From Schlesneria sp. DSM 10557 (GTDB taxonomy: Bacteria > Planctomycetota > Planctomycetia > Planctomycetales > Planctomycetaceae), in assembly GCF_041860085.1 (NCBI RefSeq), contig NZ_CP124747.1, positions 3,348,001-3,412,000 of the forward strand: DNA of 64,000 nucleotides. The letters run 5' to 3'. The notes under the pieces are model-generated. The model did no database searches. It was not told where the DNA came from and was given only the letters and a program-made list of their open reading frames with translations. Positions 27,276 to 36,871 of the stretch are shown piece by piece (position 1 is the first letter of the stretch; every line of letters begins with the position of its first letter). Made by a program: the position numbers and the translations under genes.

Positions 27276-29666
27276 ATGAAACACCTCTTTCTCTTGGTGA
27301 TCGGCCTGTGGTCCCTTCCCTGTCTGGCGGGTGAGTGGAAAGCAAAATCGGCTCCGCTGATGACGAAGTGGGCGGCGGAGGTTTCACCTGCGAATGCGCA
27401 TCCGGAATACCCTCGTCCGCAACTGGTTCGTAAAGACTGGCTCAACCTGAACGGCTTGTGGGATTACTCCATTGAGCCGAAAGAGGCCGCCCGGCCGGGC
27501 CGGTGGCAGACGGAAGCGATTCTGGTCCCCTTCCCTGTGGAATCGGCTCTGTCAGGCGTGATGGAACTGGTGGGACCCGAGCAGAAGCTCTGGTATCGCC
27601 GTACCTTCCAGATCCCGCGAAAGGACGATGCGGTCGACCCCGCCTGGGTAAATCAGCGGGTGCTGCTGCACTTTGGCGCGGTGGACTGGGAAACAACCGT
27701 CTTCGTCAATGGCCATGAAGTCGGAAGCCATCGCGGCGGCTACGATCCCTTCAGCTTCGACATCACCTCGGTCCTGAAACCGGATGCCGAGAATGAACTG
27801 ATTGTCGCGGTCTGGGATCCCAGCGACGCAGGCTATCAGGGACGGGGTAAACAGGTTCAGAAACCGGGTGGGATCTTCTACACCCCCACCACTGGAATCT
27901 GGCAGACGGTCTGGCTGGAGCCCGTTCCCCAAACGTATATCCGTGACGTCACCATCGCTCCTGATCTGGATCAACGGCAGCTGACCATTCAGACCGACGT
28001 CGTTAACCCGCAGCCGGGATGGAAACTGGGGATTGTCGTCCGGTCGCAAACCGCCACTGGAGGGATTACTCACCGACGCTGGCAGACCGATCTGAAAGCC
28101 CCTGCACGGATCACGCTGAGCGATCAGGATCCGAATTTTGCATCGTACATCTGGTCCCCCTCGAACCCGCATCTGATCGACGTCCATGTGGCACTCGTCG
28201 AGGATGCATCTGCCGATCTGCTGGGCTTCGGGCAGGAGTGGTTGCCGAAGGATCCAGGTGTGATTGAGGCGGTCGATCCTGTTCCGCTGGCCGACCTCGT
28301 CAGTTCCTACACAGCACTGCGGAAAATTTCTGTGGGAAAAGATGCTCACGGAATCACGCGCATCCTGCTCAATGACAAGCCCCTGTTTCAGGTCGGCCCG
28401 CTCGATCAGGGGTTCTGGCCAGACGGTCTGTATACCGCCCCCACTGACGAAGCAATGAAATTCGACATCGACCAGACGCGTGCTTACGGTTTCAACCTCA
28501 TCCGTAAGCATGTCAAAGTGGAACCGGCGACCTGGTACCACCACTGCGACAAAACGGGAATGCTGGTCTGGCAGGACATGCCCAGCGGAGATCGCTCGGC
28601 CCAGTGGGACCCGTTCGGCAAGTTCGACAATCAGGAGCTGACCCGTTCTGCCGAATCGGCGGCTGACTATCGGCGGGAATGGAAGTCGATCATCGACTCG
28701 CGCCGTGCATTCCCCTGCATCGTCATGTGGGTTCCCTTCAATGAGGGGTGGGGACAGTCAGAGACCGTTGCCATTACGAAGTGGACGAAAGAGTATGACC
28801 CCAGCCGACTGGTCAACTGCGCCTCGGGAGGAAACGACTTTCCCGTGGGTGATGTGATTGACGTGCATAGGTACCCGGGGCCCGTCGCCCCTGTTCCGAC
28901 GACAGAGCGTGCGTCTGTGCTGGGTGAGTTTGGCGGCCTCGGCCTGCCGTTGGAGGGGCATACCTGGCAGGGGAAAGAGAACTGGGGATACCGCAACTTC
29001 GAAGACCAGGCGTCACTGACCGCTGCCTATCTGGATCTGTTTGATCAGCTTCATCCGCTGATCGAAAAACCGGGACTGTCGGCCGCCATCTACACGCAAA
29101 CGACAGACGTCGAAACCGAGGTCAACGGCCTGATGACCTACGACCGCAAAGTCCTCAAGATTCCCGTGGAAGCGGCGGCGAAAGCACATGCGGCATTATT
29201 TCAGCCAGCCCGGCAACTCAACACAGTTGTTCCCACGTCCAGAGACGAAGCGGTCACGTGGCAATATACGCTGGAGAAGCCGAGCGACGGCTGGGAAAAA
29301 CCGGCATTCGATGCCACTGCCTGGAAGTCAGCGCCGGGTGGCTTCGGTGAAAAATCGACACCAAGTTCCGTCGTCAGAACAGAATGGAAGTCCAATGATA
29401 TCTGGCTGCGGCGGACGTTTGATCTGAAGACCGATCCCAAGGGGGAAATTCGGCTGATCATGCACCATGACGAGGACGCAGAAGTCTACCTGAACGGCGA
29501 ATTACTGAAGAAAGTCAGTGGCTATTCAACCGACTATCGGCAGTTTCGTCTCAGCCCTCAGGCTCAGAAAGCACTCACCAGGGGAACCAACACGCTGGCT
29601 GTCCATTGCAAACAAACGGGGGGTGGCCAATACATCGACGTGGGACTTGTCGAACTTGCCGAATGA
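27276..29666 (+). CDS. Secreted glycoside hydrolase family 2 protein (beta-galactosidase-like)
   Basis: The protein has 796 residues. A signal peptide (KHLFLLVIGLWSLPCLAG) predicts export. The N-terminal sugar-binding domain contains PRPQLVRKDWLNLNGLWDY and the jelly-roll WYRRTFQIP. An immunoglobulin-like part is followed by the TIM barrel with the acid/base Glu in MWVPFNEGWGQ and the nucleophile Glu in VLGEFGG. A C-terminal carbohydrate-binding-like domain (IWLRRTFDL...EVYLNGELL) ends it. It probably cleaves a beta-linked sugar outside the cytoplasm; the true substrate is open. Confidence 0.9.
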   Translation: MKHLFLLVIGLWSLPCLAGEWKAKSAPLMTKWAAEVSPANAHPEYPRPQLVRKDWLNLNGLWDYSIEPKEAARPGRWQTEAILVPFPVESALSGVMELVGPEQKLWYRRTFQIPRKDDAVDPAWVNQRVLLHFGAVDWETTVFVNGHEVGSHRGGYDPFSFDITSVLKPDAENELIVAVWDPSDAGYQGRGKQVQKPGGIFYTPTTGIWQTVWLEPVPQTYIRDVTIAPDLDQRQLTIQTDVVNPQPGWKLGIVVRSQTATGGITHRRWQTDLKAPARITLSDQDPNFASYIWSPSNPHLIDVHVALVEDASADLLGFGQEWLPKDPGVIEAVDPVPLADLVSSYTALRKISVGKDAHGITRILLNDKPLFQVGPLDQGFWPDGLYTAPTDEAMKFDIDQTRAYGFNLIRKHVKVEPATWYHHCDKTGMLVWQDMPSGDRSAQWDPFGKFDNQELTRSAESAADYRREWKSIIDSRRAFPCIVMWVPFNEGWGQSETVAITKWTKEYDPSRLVNCASGGNDFPVGDVIDVHRYPGPVAPVPTTERASVLGEFGGLGLPLEGHTWQGKENWGYRNFEDQASLTAAYLDLFDQLHPLIEKPGLSAAIYTQTTDVETEVNGLMTYDRKVLKIPVEAAAKAHAALFQPARQLNTVVPTSRDEAVTWQYTLEKPSDGWEKPAFDATAWKSAPGGFGEKSTPSSVVRTEWKSNDIWLRRTFDLKTDPKGEIRLIMHHDEDAEVYLNGELLKKVSGYSTDYRQFRLSPQAQKALTRGTNTLAVHCKQTGGGQYIDVGLVELAE

Positions 29667-29808
29667 GACGCCACCTCTCGTTAATTTGTAACGGTTATCG
29701 AGGCAGAGCCAGGCGGCACCGCGTGTTAAAGTTTAACGAATTGGCTGGCTGTTCAGGGTCGCAACAGCAGAAGTGCTGCCGGGAAGTCGTCTCGACGATA
29801 CATCCGGC

Positions 29809-30258
29809 ATGGATGACTTCGAGCTAGAACAGTTGAGAAAAAACCCGCAGTGGTCACTGGTACTGCAACAGTATCATCAACTCCATACGCAGGGACGCAA
29901 CGATTCGCCCGAGTTTGATGGATGGACTCCCAGGATCTTCCACGTGGAAGATGTCCCTGTGGAAGAGCTATCCGGCATCCACGGGAAGCTGATCGCGTAC
30001 GGATTTCTCAAGTTCGACCTGGCAGGCCGTGACGGTGGTCTGCGGTACCAGTTGACTCCGCTGGGCAAGCAGGAAATCCAGGGACGCATCAGCGAAGACG
30101 AGGACGGCGACGACGTGGCAGTCCCTTCTGTGACCGACTCCGCACTCATCGAACGCGAACTGGCCGAGCCTGTATTGACTGGCCCGGTGCTGGCCGAACA
30201 GGGTGAACTGACCGAACAGGGGGAACTGGCTGAACAGGGTGAACTGGTCGAGGCCTGA
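29809..30258 (+). CDS. Small acidic protein with C-terminal repeats
   Basis: The protein has 149 residues from the ATG at 29809; a start at 29773 would add 12 residues of weak character. The body (WTPRIFHVEDVPVEELSGIHGKLIAYGFLKFDL and YQLTPLGKQ) resembles a winged-helix-like small domain. The C-terminus is strongly acidic and consists of EQGEL repeats. It lies directly before the convergent speA gene with four bases between the stops. No family is recognised. Confidence 0.65.
   Translation: MDDFELEQLRKNPQWSLVLQQYHQLHTQGRNDSPEFDGWTPRIFHVEDVPVEELSGIHGKLIAYGFLKFDLAGRDGGLRYQLTPLGKQEIQGRISEDEDGDDVAVPSVTDSALIERELAEPVLTGPVLAEQGELTEQGELAEQGELVEA
30196..30249 (+). repeat. 18-bp tandem repeat, three units
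   Basis: Three near-identical 18-base units (GAACAGGGTGAACTGACC, with minor changes) encode the EQGEL repeats at the end of the small acidic protein. This is a coding minisatellite and could vary in copy number. Confidence 0.75.
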
Positions 30259-30261
30259 GGA

Positions 30262-32163
30262 CTACTCGAGATAGGTCCCTTTTCCGGCACCGCTTTCGTA
30301 GTCCTTGGCCAGTTGCTCGGCCGTTTCTTTTGACAGAGCACCGGCATCGACGCGTGCGGCCAACTGCTTCTTGTACGATTCCAGCAGCTGCAGTCTGTCA
30401 TAACGGGCGAACTGCAGCATGTCGTTGATGCGGCTCCCTGGGACCAGTTTGGTCACGTGGTATCGGCCGTCGGCATCGATCACCACCTGAGCTTCGTTGG
30501 GATTGCCGAACAGGTTGTGGTGACTTCCCATCACCTCCTGATACGCCCCGGTGAGGAAGATTCCCAGGTAATAGTCCTCACCATCCTGCCAGCGGTGCAG
30601 TTCGAGCGTCTCTTTCACATCCTTCAGATCGATGAACTTGTCGATCTTTCCATCGCTGTCGCAGGTGACGTCGACCAGCGTCGCGAAGTCTGACGGAATC
30701 TCGTTCAGGCGGTGGATCGGAACGATGGGAAACAATTGCTTGATCGCCCAGCTGTCCGGGGCTGAGCGGAACAGAGAGAAGTTGCACAGGTACTTCTGAG
30801 CCAGAATTTTCTTCAGTGCTTCAAACTCATCATCGGGGAACTTGTCCTCTTCGGATTCTTTCAGAGCCCGGGCACAGACTTCCCAGAACAGCACTTCCCC
30901 TTTCGCCCGATCTTCGAGACTGATTAACCCCAGATTGAACTGCGTATGCAGTTCGTCTTTGTGTTCGAGGGCATCGTGGTAGTACTCATTATAGTTCTTG
31001 CCGTTGATCCCGTCGCACAGGTCTTTGAGTTCCGTGATGACTTGAGGATCGTCGTTGTCGATGGTCACGACAGGGACATCGTCGGCGAAGGTTTCGATCT
31101 CATCGCGAATCGACGTGATAAAGACGGTGTGATAGGCCGTCATAAACCGCCCGCTCTCCGTCACCAGATGCGGATGGGGGACATGCTCTTCATCACAGAC
31201 AGACTTGATGGTGTAGACGACGTCGTTCGCGAACTCCTGCACGGTGTAGTTGACGCTCGAGTCATAGCGCGTCTGTGAGCCGTCATAGTCCACCCCCAGA
31301 CCGCCGCCGATGTCGAGGAACTCGATCTCGCAGCCGATCTGTCGCAGTTTGGAGTAAACGCGTGCAGCCTCTTTCATCGCGTTCTTGACACGTTTGATGT
31401 CCGTGATCTGCGACCCGATATGGAAATGCAGCAGCTTCAGGCGGTGGTCAAGTTTGTTTTCCCGCAGCAGACGAACACAATCAAGCAGTTCTGATGTCGT
31501 CAGTCCGAACTTGGCGGCGTCACCTCCGGACGAAGCCCATTTCCCCGACCCGCGTGAGTAGAGCTTGGCGCGCAGGCCGATCCAGGGAGCGACCCCGGTC
31601 TGCTGCGCCAGCTTGACGACCATCTTGAGCTCGTTCATTTTCTCAACGATGATGACGACCCGTTTTCCTGCCTGCACAGCCAGCAGCGCCGTGCGAATGA
31701 ACGCTTCGTCCTTGAAGCCGTTACACAACAGCAGCGATTCGGCATTCTGCTCTTGTGCCACCGCCGCGTAGAGTTCTGCTTTTGAACCACACTCCAGCCC
31801 GACCCGGTAACGATTACTGTCCCGCAGGAACTCTTCGACCACTTCACGTCGGGGATTCACCTTCATCGGAAAGACCGGATAGTGCAGCCCGTGGAAGCCG
31901 TACTGGGTGATGGCTGAATGGTAGGCCGTCGAAAGCCGTCTCAACTGGCTGGTCAGGATCTGAGGGAATCGCAGCAGCAGGGGTGACTGCTGTTTCTGCT
32001 TCGACAGCAGATCATCGACGAGATCCTTCAAATCGACTGAACGCGAATCTCCCTGGACGGGACGGACAACGACGTGCCCCTTGCCATTGATATCGAAATA
32101 TCCGGCTGACCAGTTCTCGACGCCATACGCCTGTTGGATTCGCTGCAGAGTTTCGTCATTCAT
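30262..32163 (-). CDS. speA: Biosynthetic arginine decarboxylase
   Basis: The protein has 633 residues, the full family length. It is a PLP enzyme converting arginine to agmatine, the entry to putrescine and polyamine synthesis. The PLP lysine is Lys101 in YPVFPMKVNP. The phosphate-binding glycines lie in FLDIGGGLGVDYDG, and the long insertion and C-terminal parts are those of the biosynthetic SpeA group. Its end is four bases from the stop of the facing small gene. No other polyamine gene lies nearby. Confidence 0.96.
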   Translation of the reverse strand: MNDETLQRIQQAYGVENWSAGYFDINGKGHVVVRPVQGDSRSVDLKDLVDDLLSKQKQQSPLLLRFPQILTSQLRRLSTAYHSAITQYGFHGLHYPVFPMKVNPRREVVEEFLRDSNRYRVGLECGSKAELYAAVAQEQNAESLLLCNGFKDEAFIRTALLAVQAGKRVVIIVEKMNELKMVVKLAQQTGVAPWIGLRAKLYSRGSGKWASSGGDAAKFGLTTSELLDCVRLLRENKLDHRLKLLHFHIGSQITDIKRVKNAMKEAARVYSKLRQIGCEIEFLDIGGGLGVDYDGSQTRYDSSVNYTVQEFANDVVYTIKSVCDEEHVPHPHLVTESGRFMTAYHTVFITSIRDEIETFADDVPVVTIDNDDPQVITELKDLCDGINGKNYNEYYHDALEHKDELHTQFNLGLISLEDRAKGEVLFWEVCARALKESEEDKFPDDEFEALKKILAQKYLCNFSLFRSAPDSWAIKQLFPIVPIHRLNEIPSDFATLVDVTCDSDGKIDKFIDLKDVKETLELHRWQDGEDYYLGIFLTGAYQEVMGSHHNLFGNPNEAQVVIDADGRYHVTKLVPGSRINDMLQFARYDRLQLLESYKKQLAARVDAGALSKETAEQLAKDYESGAGKGTYLE

Positions 32164-32338
32164 GACGGATCGATTCCCGATTGAGTAGGAATTGAGAGTG
32201 ATTGCTTACTGACCGACGTACTGAGCTCAAACTGCTGGATCTCACCGACGGGCCTGGCATGTTCCTGCATACTGTGCAACTCGAAGCAGGAGGCACCAGC
32301 GAAGCCGCAGCGGAGCGGATCTCCGCGCCCCGGAACGG

Positions 32339-33289
32339 CTAAACAGCCCATGGCAAGGGGCTGGACTTCAGACCTGCCTGAAGATTCTCGACCGTCATCT
32401 GCATCATGCGGTGACGCGTGCGATTGGACGCACTTCCCAGGTGAGGCGTGATCACAATATTCGTCAGCGACAGTAACGGATGGTTGCGCGGAAGGGGTTC
32501 GGGATTGGTCACATCCAGCCCCGCTCCGGCGATGCGTCGAGAGTTAAGTGCCGCGAACAGGGCGTCATGATCAACGACCGCCCCGCGTGCCATATTCAGC
32601 AGGATCCCCGTCGGCTTCATTAAGCCCAGTTCACGCGTCCCAATCAGATTGGTCGTTTCGGGCGTCAGAGGGCAGTTGAGTGCCACAAAGTCAGATTCCT
32701 TCAGCAGATCATCAAACGCTGCGTACTCGACGCCGAGGTCCCGCTCCGCTTCGGCGTCACGGTTACGATTGTGATAGAGCACTCGCATATCGAAGGCCCG
32801 GGCACGGCGAGCGACCTGGCGGCCGATCCGTCCCAGCCCGACGATCCCCAGCGTGCTGCCCGAGACTTCGTAGCCGATCAACTGAGCCGGATCGTAATGA
32901 GTGAATTCGGCAGAACGGGCGAACTGATCCCCGACGACAACGTTGCGGGCGGTCGCCAGCAGCAGCGCCATCGTCATGTCGGCCGTCGATGCGTCGAGAC
33001 AGCCGGGTGTGTTCCCGACGGGAATCTTGCGTTCCCGAGCCGCTGCCACGTCAATGTGATCAACTCCGACACCGTGGTTGCTGATCACCTTCAGGTTCGG
33101 CATCCGATCCATCAGGGGTCCATCGACGCGGGGATGTCCGAATGTCAGGACGCCCACAGCACGGGCCAGACTCGGTGATTGCGGCGACTCGTCCCACTCA
33201 AGGATCTCAATATCCGGACCGAGCATCTCACGCAGGACTGGCGGAAGTCCATCACCCATGATGGGAACTGGCGTCGTAGCGGATGTCAT
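32339..33289 (-). CDS. D-isomer specific 2-hydroxyacid dehydrogenase
   Basis: The protein has 316 residues from MTSATTPVPIMG (ATG 33289). An open extension upstream to 33409 is judged not coding. An NAD-binding Rossmann domain contains LGIVGLGRIGRQVA. The catalytic residues are in place: Arg in LLNMARGAVVD, Glu in GLDVTNPEPLP, and His in VITPHLGSAS. The group includes glyoxylate/hydroxypyruvate and 3-phosphoglycerate dehydrogenases. The next gene upstream is a GlcD-like oxidase on the same strand, so a glycolate/glyoxylate role is attractive, but it is inference. Confidence 0.85.
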   Translation of the reverse strand: MTSATTPVPIMGDGLPPVLREMLGPDIEILEWDESPQSPSLARAVGVLTFGHPRVDGPLMDRMPNLKVISNHGVGVDHIDVAAARERKIPVGNTPGCLDASTADMTMALLLATARNVVVGDQFARSAEFTHYDPAQLIGYEVSGSTLGIVGLGRIGRQVARRARAFDMRVLYHNRNRDAEAERDLGVEYAAFDDLLKESDFVALNCPLTPETTNLIGTRELGLMKPTGILLNMARGAVVDHDALFAALNSRRIAGAGLDVTNPEPLPRNHPLLSLTNIVITPHLGSASNRTRHRMMQMTVENLQAGLKSSPLPWAV

Positions 33290-33454
33290 TGAGAGTTCTT
33301 TCGGATTGACGGAAATTCGAAATCGAACATCGCTGAATGGGGGACGGAGCCCTCTAACTGTGTTGCTCAGCGATTCCGTGAAGGGGAGTTCCTGCCACGT
33401 CTTCGCCATCAGGAAATCAGGGCTCCCTTCGCCTCTAAAAAACGTTGTTCAGGA

Positions 33455-34930
33455 CTACATCGCAGCTCGTCGACCCGGCTTCTGCTTGAGTGGAGCTTCG
33501 TTTCCACACCCTGCGGAGGTGGGGAGCATTTTCCCGGGACTGCAGCGGCCAGCGGGATTGAAACAGTCGCGAATGGATCGCATGACGTTCAGGTCTTCAG
33601 GAGCGAACAGCTTGTCCATGAAGTTGATTTTTTCGACGCCGATGCCGTGTTCCCCCGTGACGCTTCCCCCCAGTTCAATGCACTTGCTGAGGATCTCGTC
33701 GCTCGCTTTGAGAACTCGTTCCACCTGTTCGGTATCCCGTTCATCGAACAGCAGAATCGGGTGGATGTTGCCGTCGCCCGCGTGGAAGACATTCACGATT
33801 CGCAGTCCGTGCCGGATCCCGCAATCGATGATGTGTTCGAGAATCTGAGGCAGCTTGGTGCGGGGCACCACGCCGTCTTGCGTGCAATAGCTGGGACTCA
33901 GTCGCCCAATCGCACCGAACGCCTGCTTGCGGCATTTCCACAGCAGGAGTCGCTCTTTCGTCGAATTCGCCTGCCGAACTTCACGTGCCCCGTTCGCCGT
34001 ACAGAGATTGATGATGCGTTGCGCTTCTTCGTCGACAGCGACTTCCAGGCCATCGACTTCGATCAGCAGGACCGCACCGGCATCGAGCGGAAATCCAAAA
34101 TGGAACGCCTGCTCGACGGCACTGACAATCCCCTGGTCCATCATCTCGAGTGCCGCAGGAACGATCCCGGCCCCGATAATTTCGCTGATCGCTTTCGTGG
34201 CGTCGGAAACCGTTTCGAAAATTCCGAGCATCGTGCGGTACGCAGCGGGATCGCGTGTCAGTCGGACGATGACTTTTGTCGCGATACCGAGGGTTCCTTC
34301 GTTGCCGACGAACAGTCCGGTCAGATCGTAGCCCGGCGTTTCTTCTGTCGGTCCACCTAACTGGACGACTTCACCACTGGGCAGCACGACTTCCGCCCCG
34401 AGTACGTGGTTCACGGTCACGCCGTACTTGAGCGTGTGGGGTCCCCCGGAGTTTGTGGCGAAGTTTCCGCCGATCGTGCAGGCTCCCTGACTCGAAGGGT
34501 CCGGGGCAAAGTGATAACCGCTCCCTTTCAAGTGCTGTGTCAGGTGCACATTGACGAGTCCCGGTTCGACCACGGCATAGCGATCGCGGTAGTTGACTTC
34601 CAGAATCTTCCTCATCCGGGTGAGCGCGATCATGACGCCCCCCCCGACGGGGAGGCACCCCCCGGCGAGACTGGTTCCCGCCCCGCGGGGAACGAAAGGG
34701 ACGTCGAACTCGTTGCAGATTTGAACGATCGCAACGACTTGCTCGGTCGTTGTCGGAAAGACGACCACATCGGGCGATTTCTTATCGACGACGAATCCAT
34801 CGCACTCGTAAACCAGCAGTTCTTCGGGATTGAAAAGCAACGACTCTTCGCCCACCACGGCCCTTAACCGTTCGAGAAGCTGCTGAGGTCGATGAGTCGT
34901 CCGAACGGGTTGAGCCAGGGATGTGGTCAT
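33455..34930 (-). CDS. GlcD-like FAD-linked oxidase
   Basis: The protein has 491 residues. The FAD-binding PCMH-type domain contains VPFVPRGAGTSLAGGCLPVGGG. The C-terminal FAD_oxidase_C part has FHAGDGNIHPILLFDE and GEHGIGVEK, as in glycolate oxidase subunit GlcD and D-lactate dehydrogenases. The enzyme would oxidise a 2-hydroxyacid such as glycolate. No GlcE or GlcF gene is adjacent. Its minus-strand neighbour downstream is a 2-hydroxyacid dehydrogenase. Confidence 0.88.
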   Translation of the reverse strand: MTTSLAQPVRTTHRPQQLLERLRAVVGEESLLFNPEELLVYECDGFVVDKKSPDVVVFPTTTEQVVAIVQICNEFDVPFVPRGAGTSLAGGCLPVGGGVMIALTRMRKILEVNYRDRYAVVEPGLVNVHLTQHLKGSGYHFAPDPSSQGACTIGGNFATNSGGPHTLKYGVTVNHVLGAEVVLPSGEVVQLGGPTEETPGYDLTGLFVGNEGTLGIATKVIVRLTRDPAAYRTMLGIFETVSDATKAISEIIGAGIVPAALEMMDQGIVSAVEQAFHFGFPLDAGAVLLIEVDGLEVAVDEEAQRIINLCTANGAREVRQANSTKERLLLWKCRKQAFGAIGRLSPSYCTQDGVVPRTKLPQILEHIIDCGIRHGLRIVNVFHAGDGNIHPILLFDERDTEQVERVLKASDEILSKCIELGGSVTGEHGIGVEKINFMDKLFAPEDLNVMRSIRDCFNPAGRCSPGKMLPTSAGCGNEAPLKQKPGRRAAM

Positions 34931-35481
34931 GAGGATCGATTTGTTTCCAAAAGCGCAGCGGTTGTCGAGGACTGCACGAGAAAAACCAGGAGAAAATTAC
35001 CTTAGACAGTGCTGTTAGAAATGGGAAGACACAGGCCCGGATCCCGGGCCACTTTCTCTTGCGAGTGCGAGGCCGAGCCTTCCCCGTACGTTTCTGGTAC
35101 GGCAGCCCAAAGCCGAGGGATTCCGACGGAATCATACGGAGCGTCTCCCCTGTCGAGAAATCTGTCCCTGTCTTCGAGCTGCCCGACCCCCCTGGCCACT
35201 CGGGTTGTCCTCATTTTCTTGTTCCTGCGTACGTCAATTGCTCATCGATGTCAGGACGGCGGATGTGGTTTTCACGTCTGTGTGCAGTTACAATTCCATC
35301 CATTGAAGAAAACTCATCCGGCAGACGGGGGCATTCGGGTCCGCAGCGGATGAGAGAGAGGGTTCGACAGGTTGATGAGGGGGGATCGACATCTCCGCTG
35401 ACATTGTCTGATCCGCCGCTGTTCGCATGAACCGATGCCGGTTTCCACGCTGATTCTCGTTTTGTTCTGTGAAAGTTGACT
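34931..35481. other. 551-base gap before trpB, nothing recognised
   Basis: The gap lies between the divergent starts of the GlcD-like gene and trpB and must hold their promoters. Frames in it are short and Arg/Ser-rich. I see no leader peptide with Trp codons, no strong hairpin and no riboswitch. Confidence 0.5.
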
Positions 35482-36723
35482 ATGTCTGTTGTTTCCTCCA
35501 CGGTTCCCTCCTCAGCATACGGCCCGGCAACGTCACAGGTTCCGGACGCGGAAGGCCGCTTCGGTGAATTCGGTCGACGGTTCGTCCCCGAGACGCTGAT
35601 GCACGCACTCGAAGAACTGACGGTCGAATACACCCGAGCCAAGGCCGATCCCGCCTTTCATAAGCAACTGGATTCCCTGTTGCGTACCTTTGTCGGCCGC
35701 CCGAATCCACTGTACTTCGCCGAACGACTGACGAAGGAATGCGGGGGAGCCCAGATCTATTTCAAGCGAGAAGATCTGAATCACACCGGCGCTCACAAGA
35801 TCAATAACACGATTGGACAGGCGCTGCTGACCCTGAGAATGGGGAAGAAACGGGTCATCGCCGAGACCGGTGCCGGTCAGCATGGCGTTGCCACTGCGAC
35901 CGCGTGTGCCCGCTTCGGCCTGCCCTGCGTCGTCTACATGGGTGAAGAAGATATCCGCCGACAGAAACTGAATGTCTTCATCATGCGAACCATGGGGGCT
36001 GAAGTCCGCCCGGTGACCAGTGGCTCACGCACTCTCCGCGATGCCATCAACGAAGCGATGCGCGACTGGATGGCATCCGTCGCCGACACCCATTACATCC
36101 TCGGTTCCGTCGTGGGGCCTCACCCCTTCCCCATGATCGTCCGTGACTTCCAGTCCGTCATTGGGAAAGAAGCCCGCTCGCAATGCCTCGAAGCGACCGG
36201 AAAACTGCCTGAGGAAGTCGTCGCCTGCGTGGGTGGCGGCTCCAACTCGGCCGGTATGTTCTATCCCTTCGTCGACGACACGACTGTGGAACTGAGCGGT
36301 GTGGAACCGGGCGGACGTGGTCCGAATCCCGGTGATCATGCCAGCACCCTCTCGTACGGTAACAAAGGGATTCTTCATGGAACGTACAGTTACGTCCTGC
36401 AGGATGAGGATGGGCAGACGTCGGACGTCCATTCAATTTCGGCCGGTCTCGACTATCCCGGCGTCGGCCCCGAACATGCCTACTGGAAAGACACCGGTCG
36501 CGTGAATTACGTGAATATCGGTGATGACCTGGCGCTCAAGACCCTCCAGCATGTGGCTCGTACAGAAGGGATCCTGCCCGCACTGGAAAGCTCACACGCA
36601 ATCGCTTACGCACTGCAACGAGCCAAACAGCGCAAGCCGTCGGACGTGATTGTCGTCTGCCTGTCGGGACGGGGGGACAAAGACGTCAACGAAGTCGCTC
36701 GACTGACCGGCAAGGACCTGTAA
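35482..36723 (+). CDS. trpB: Tryptophan synthase beta subunit
   Basis: The protein has 413 residues from the ATG at 35482 (a TTG two codons earlier is possible). The PLP lysine is Lys106 in [10 protein letters not shown]. The family motifs [23 protein letters not shown] and [10 protein letters not shown], which binds the PLP phosphate, are all visible. It condenses indole with serine. No trpA or other trp gene is nearby, so the alpha subunit must be encoded elsewhere. Confidence 0.97.
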   Translation: MSVVSSTVPSSAYGPATSQVPDAEGRFGEFGRRFVPETLMHALEELTVEYTRAKADPAFHKQLDSLLRTFVGRPNPLYFAERLTKECGGAQIYFKREDLNHTGAHKINNTIGQALLTLRMGKKRVIAETGAGQHGVATATACARFGLPCVVYMGEEDIRRQKLNVFIMRTMGAEVRPVTSGSRTLRDAINEAMRDWMASVADTHYILGSVVGPHPFPMIVRDFQSVIGKEARSQCLEATGKLPEEVVACVGGGSNSAGMFYPFVDDTTVELSGVEPGGRGPNPGDHASTLSYGNKGILHGTYSYVLQDEDGQTSDVHSISAGLDYPGVGPEHAYWKDTGRVNYVNIGDDLALKTLQHVARTEGILPALESSHAIAYALQRAKQRKPSDVIVVCLSGRGDKDVNEVARLTGKDL

Positions 36724-36805
36724 TGCCCTTGCGGGAATTCAGGTAGCAACCTCGCAGGGAGACGGCCAGCTCGCTCCCCGCGCTCGATCGATTAAAGCCA
36801 ATGAA

Positions 36806-36845
36806 GAGGCCCCTGGCGCTGAGTTCAGCGTCAGGGGCCTCGTGT
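36806..36845. terminator. Bidirectional terminator between trpB and folD
   Basis: GAGGCCCCTGGCGCTGA pairs with TCAGCGTCAGGGGCCTC in a 17-bp stem with one G-U wobble and a GT loop, followed by GTGTTTTT on the + strand. The two genes converge on it. Confidence 0.88.
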
Positions 36846-36871
36846 TTTTCGAGCTGCCGCTCACTCATCCG

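Noticed and set aside
26927..27445. A 172-residue minus-strand frame in the intergenic repeat region
   Set aside because: It overlaps the GH2 start and its wording matches recurrent spurious frames from dispersed repeats.
34931..35481. A trp leader or T-box before trpB
   Set aside because: No run of Trp codons, no T-box signature and no strong antiterminator hairpin could be seen.
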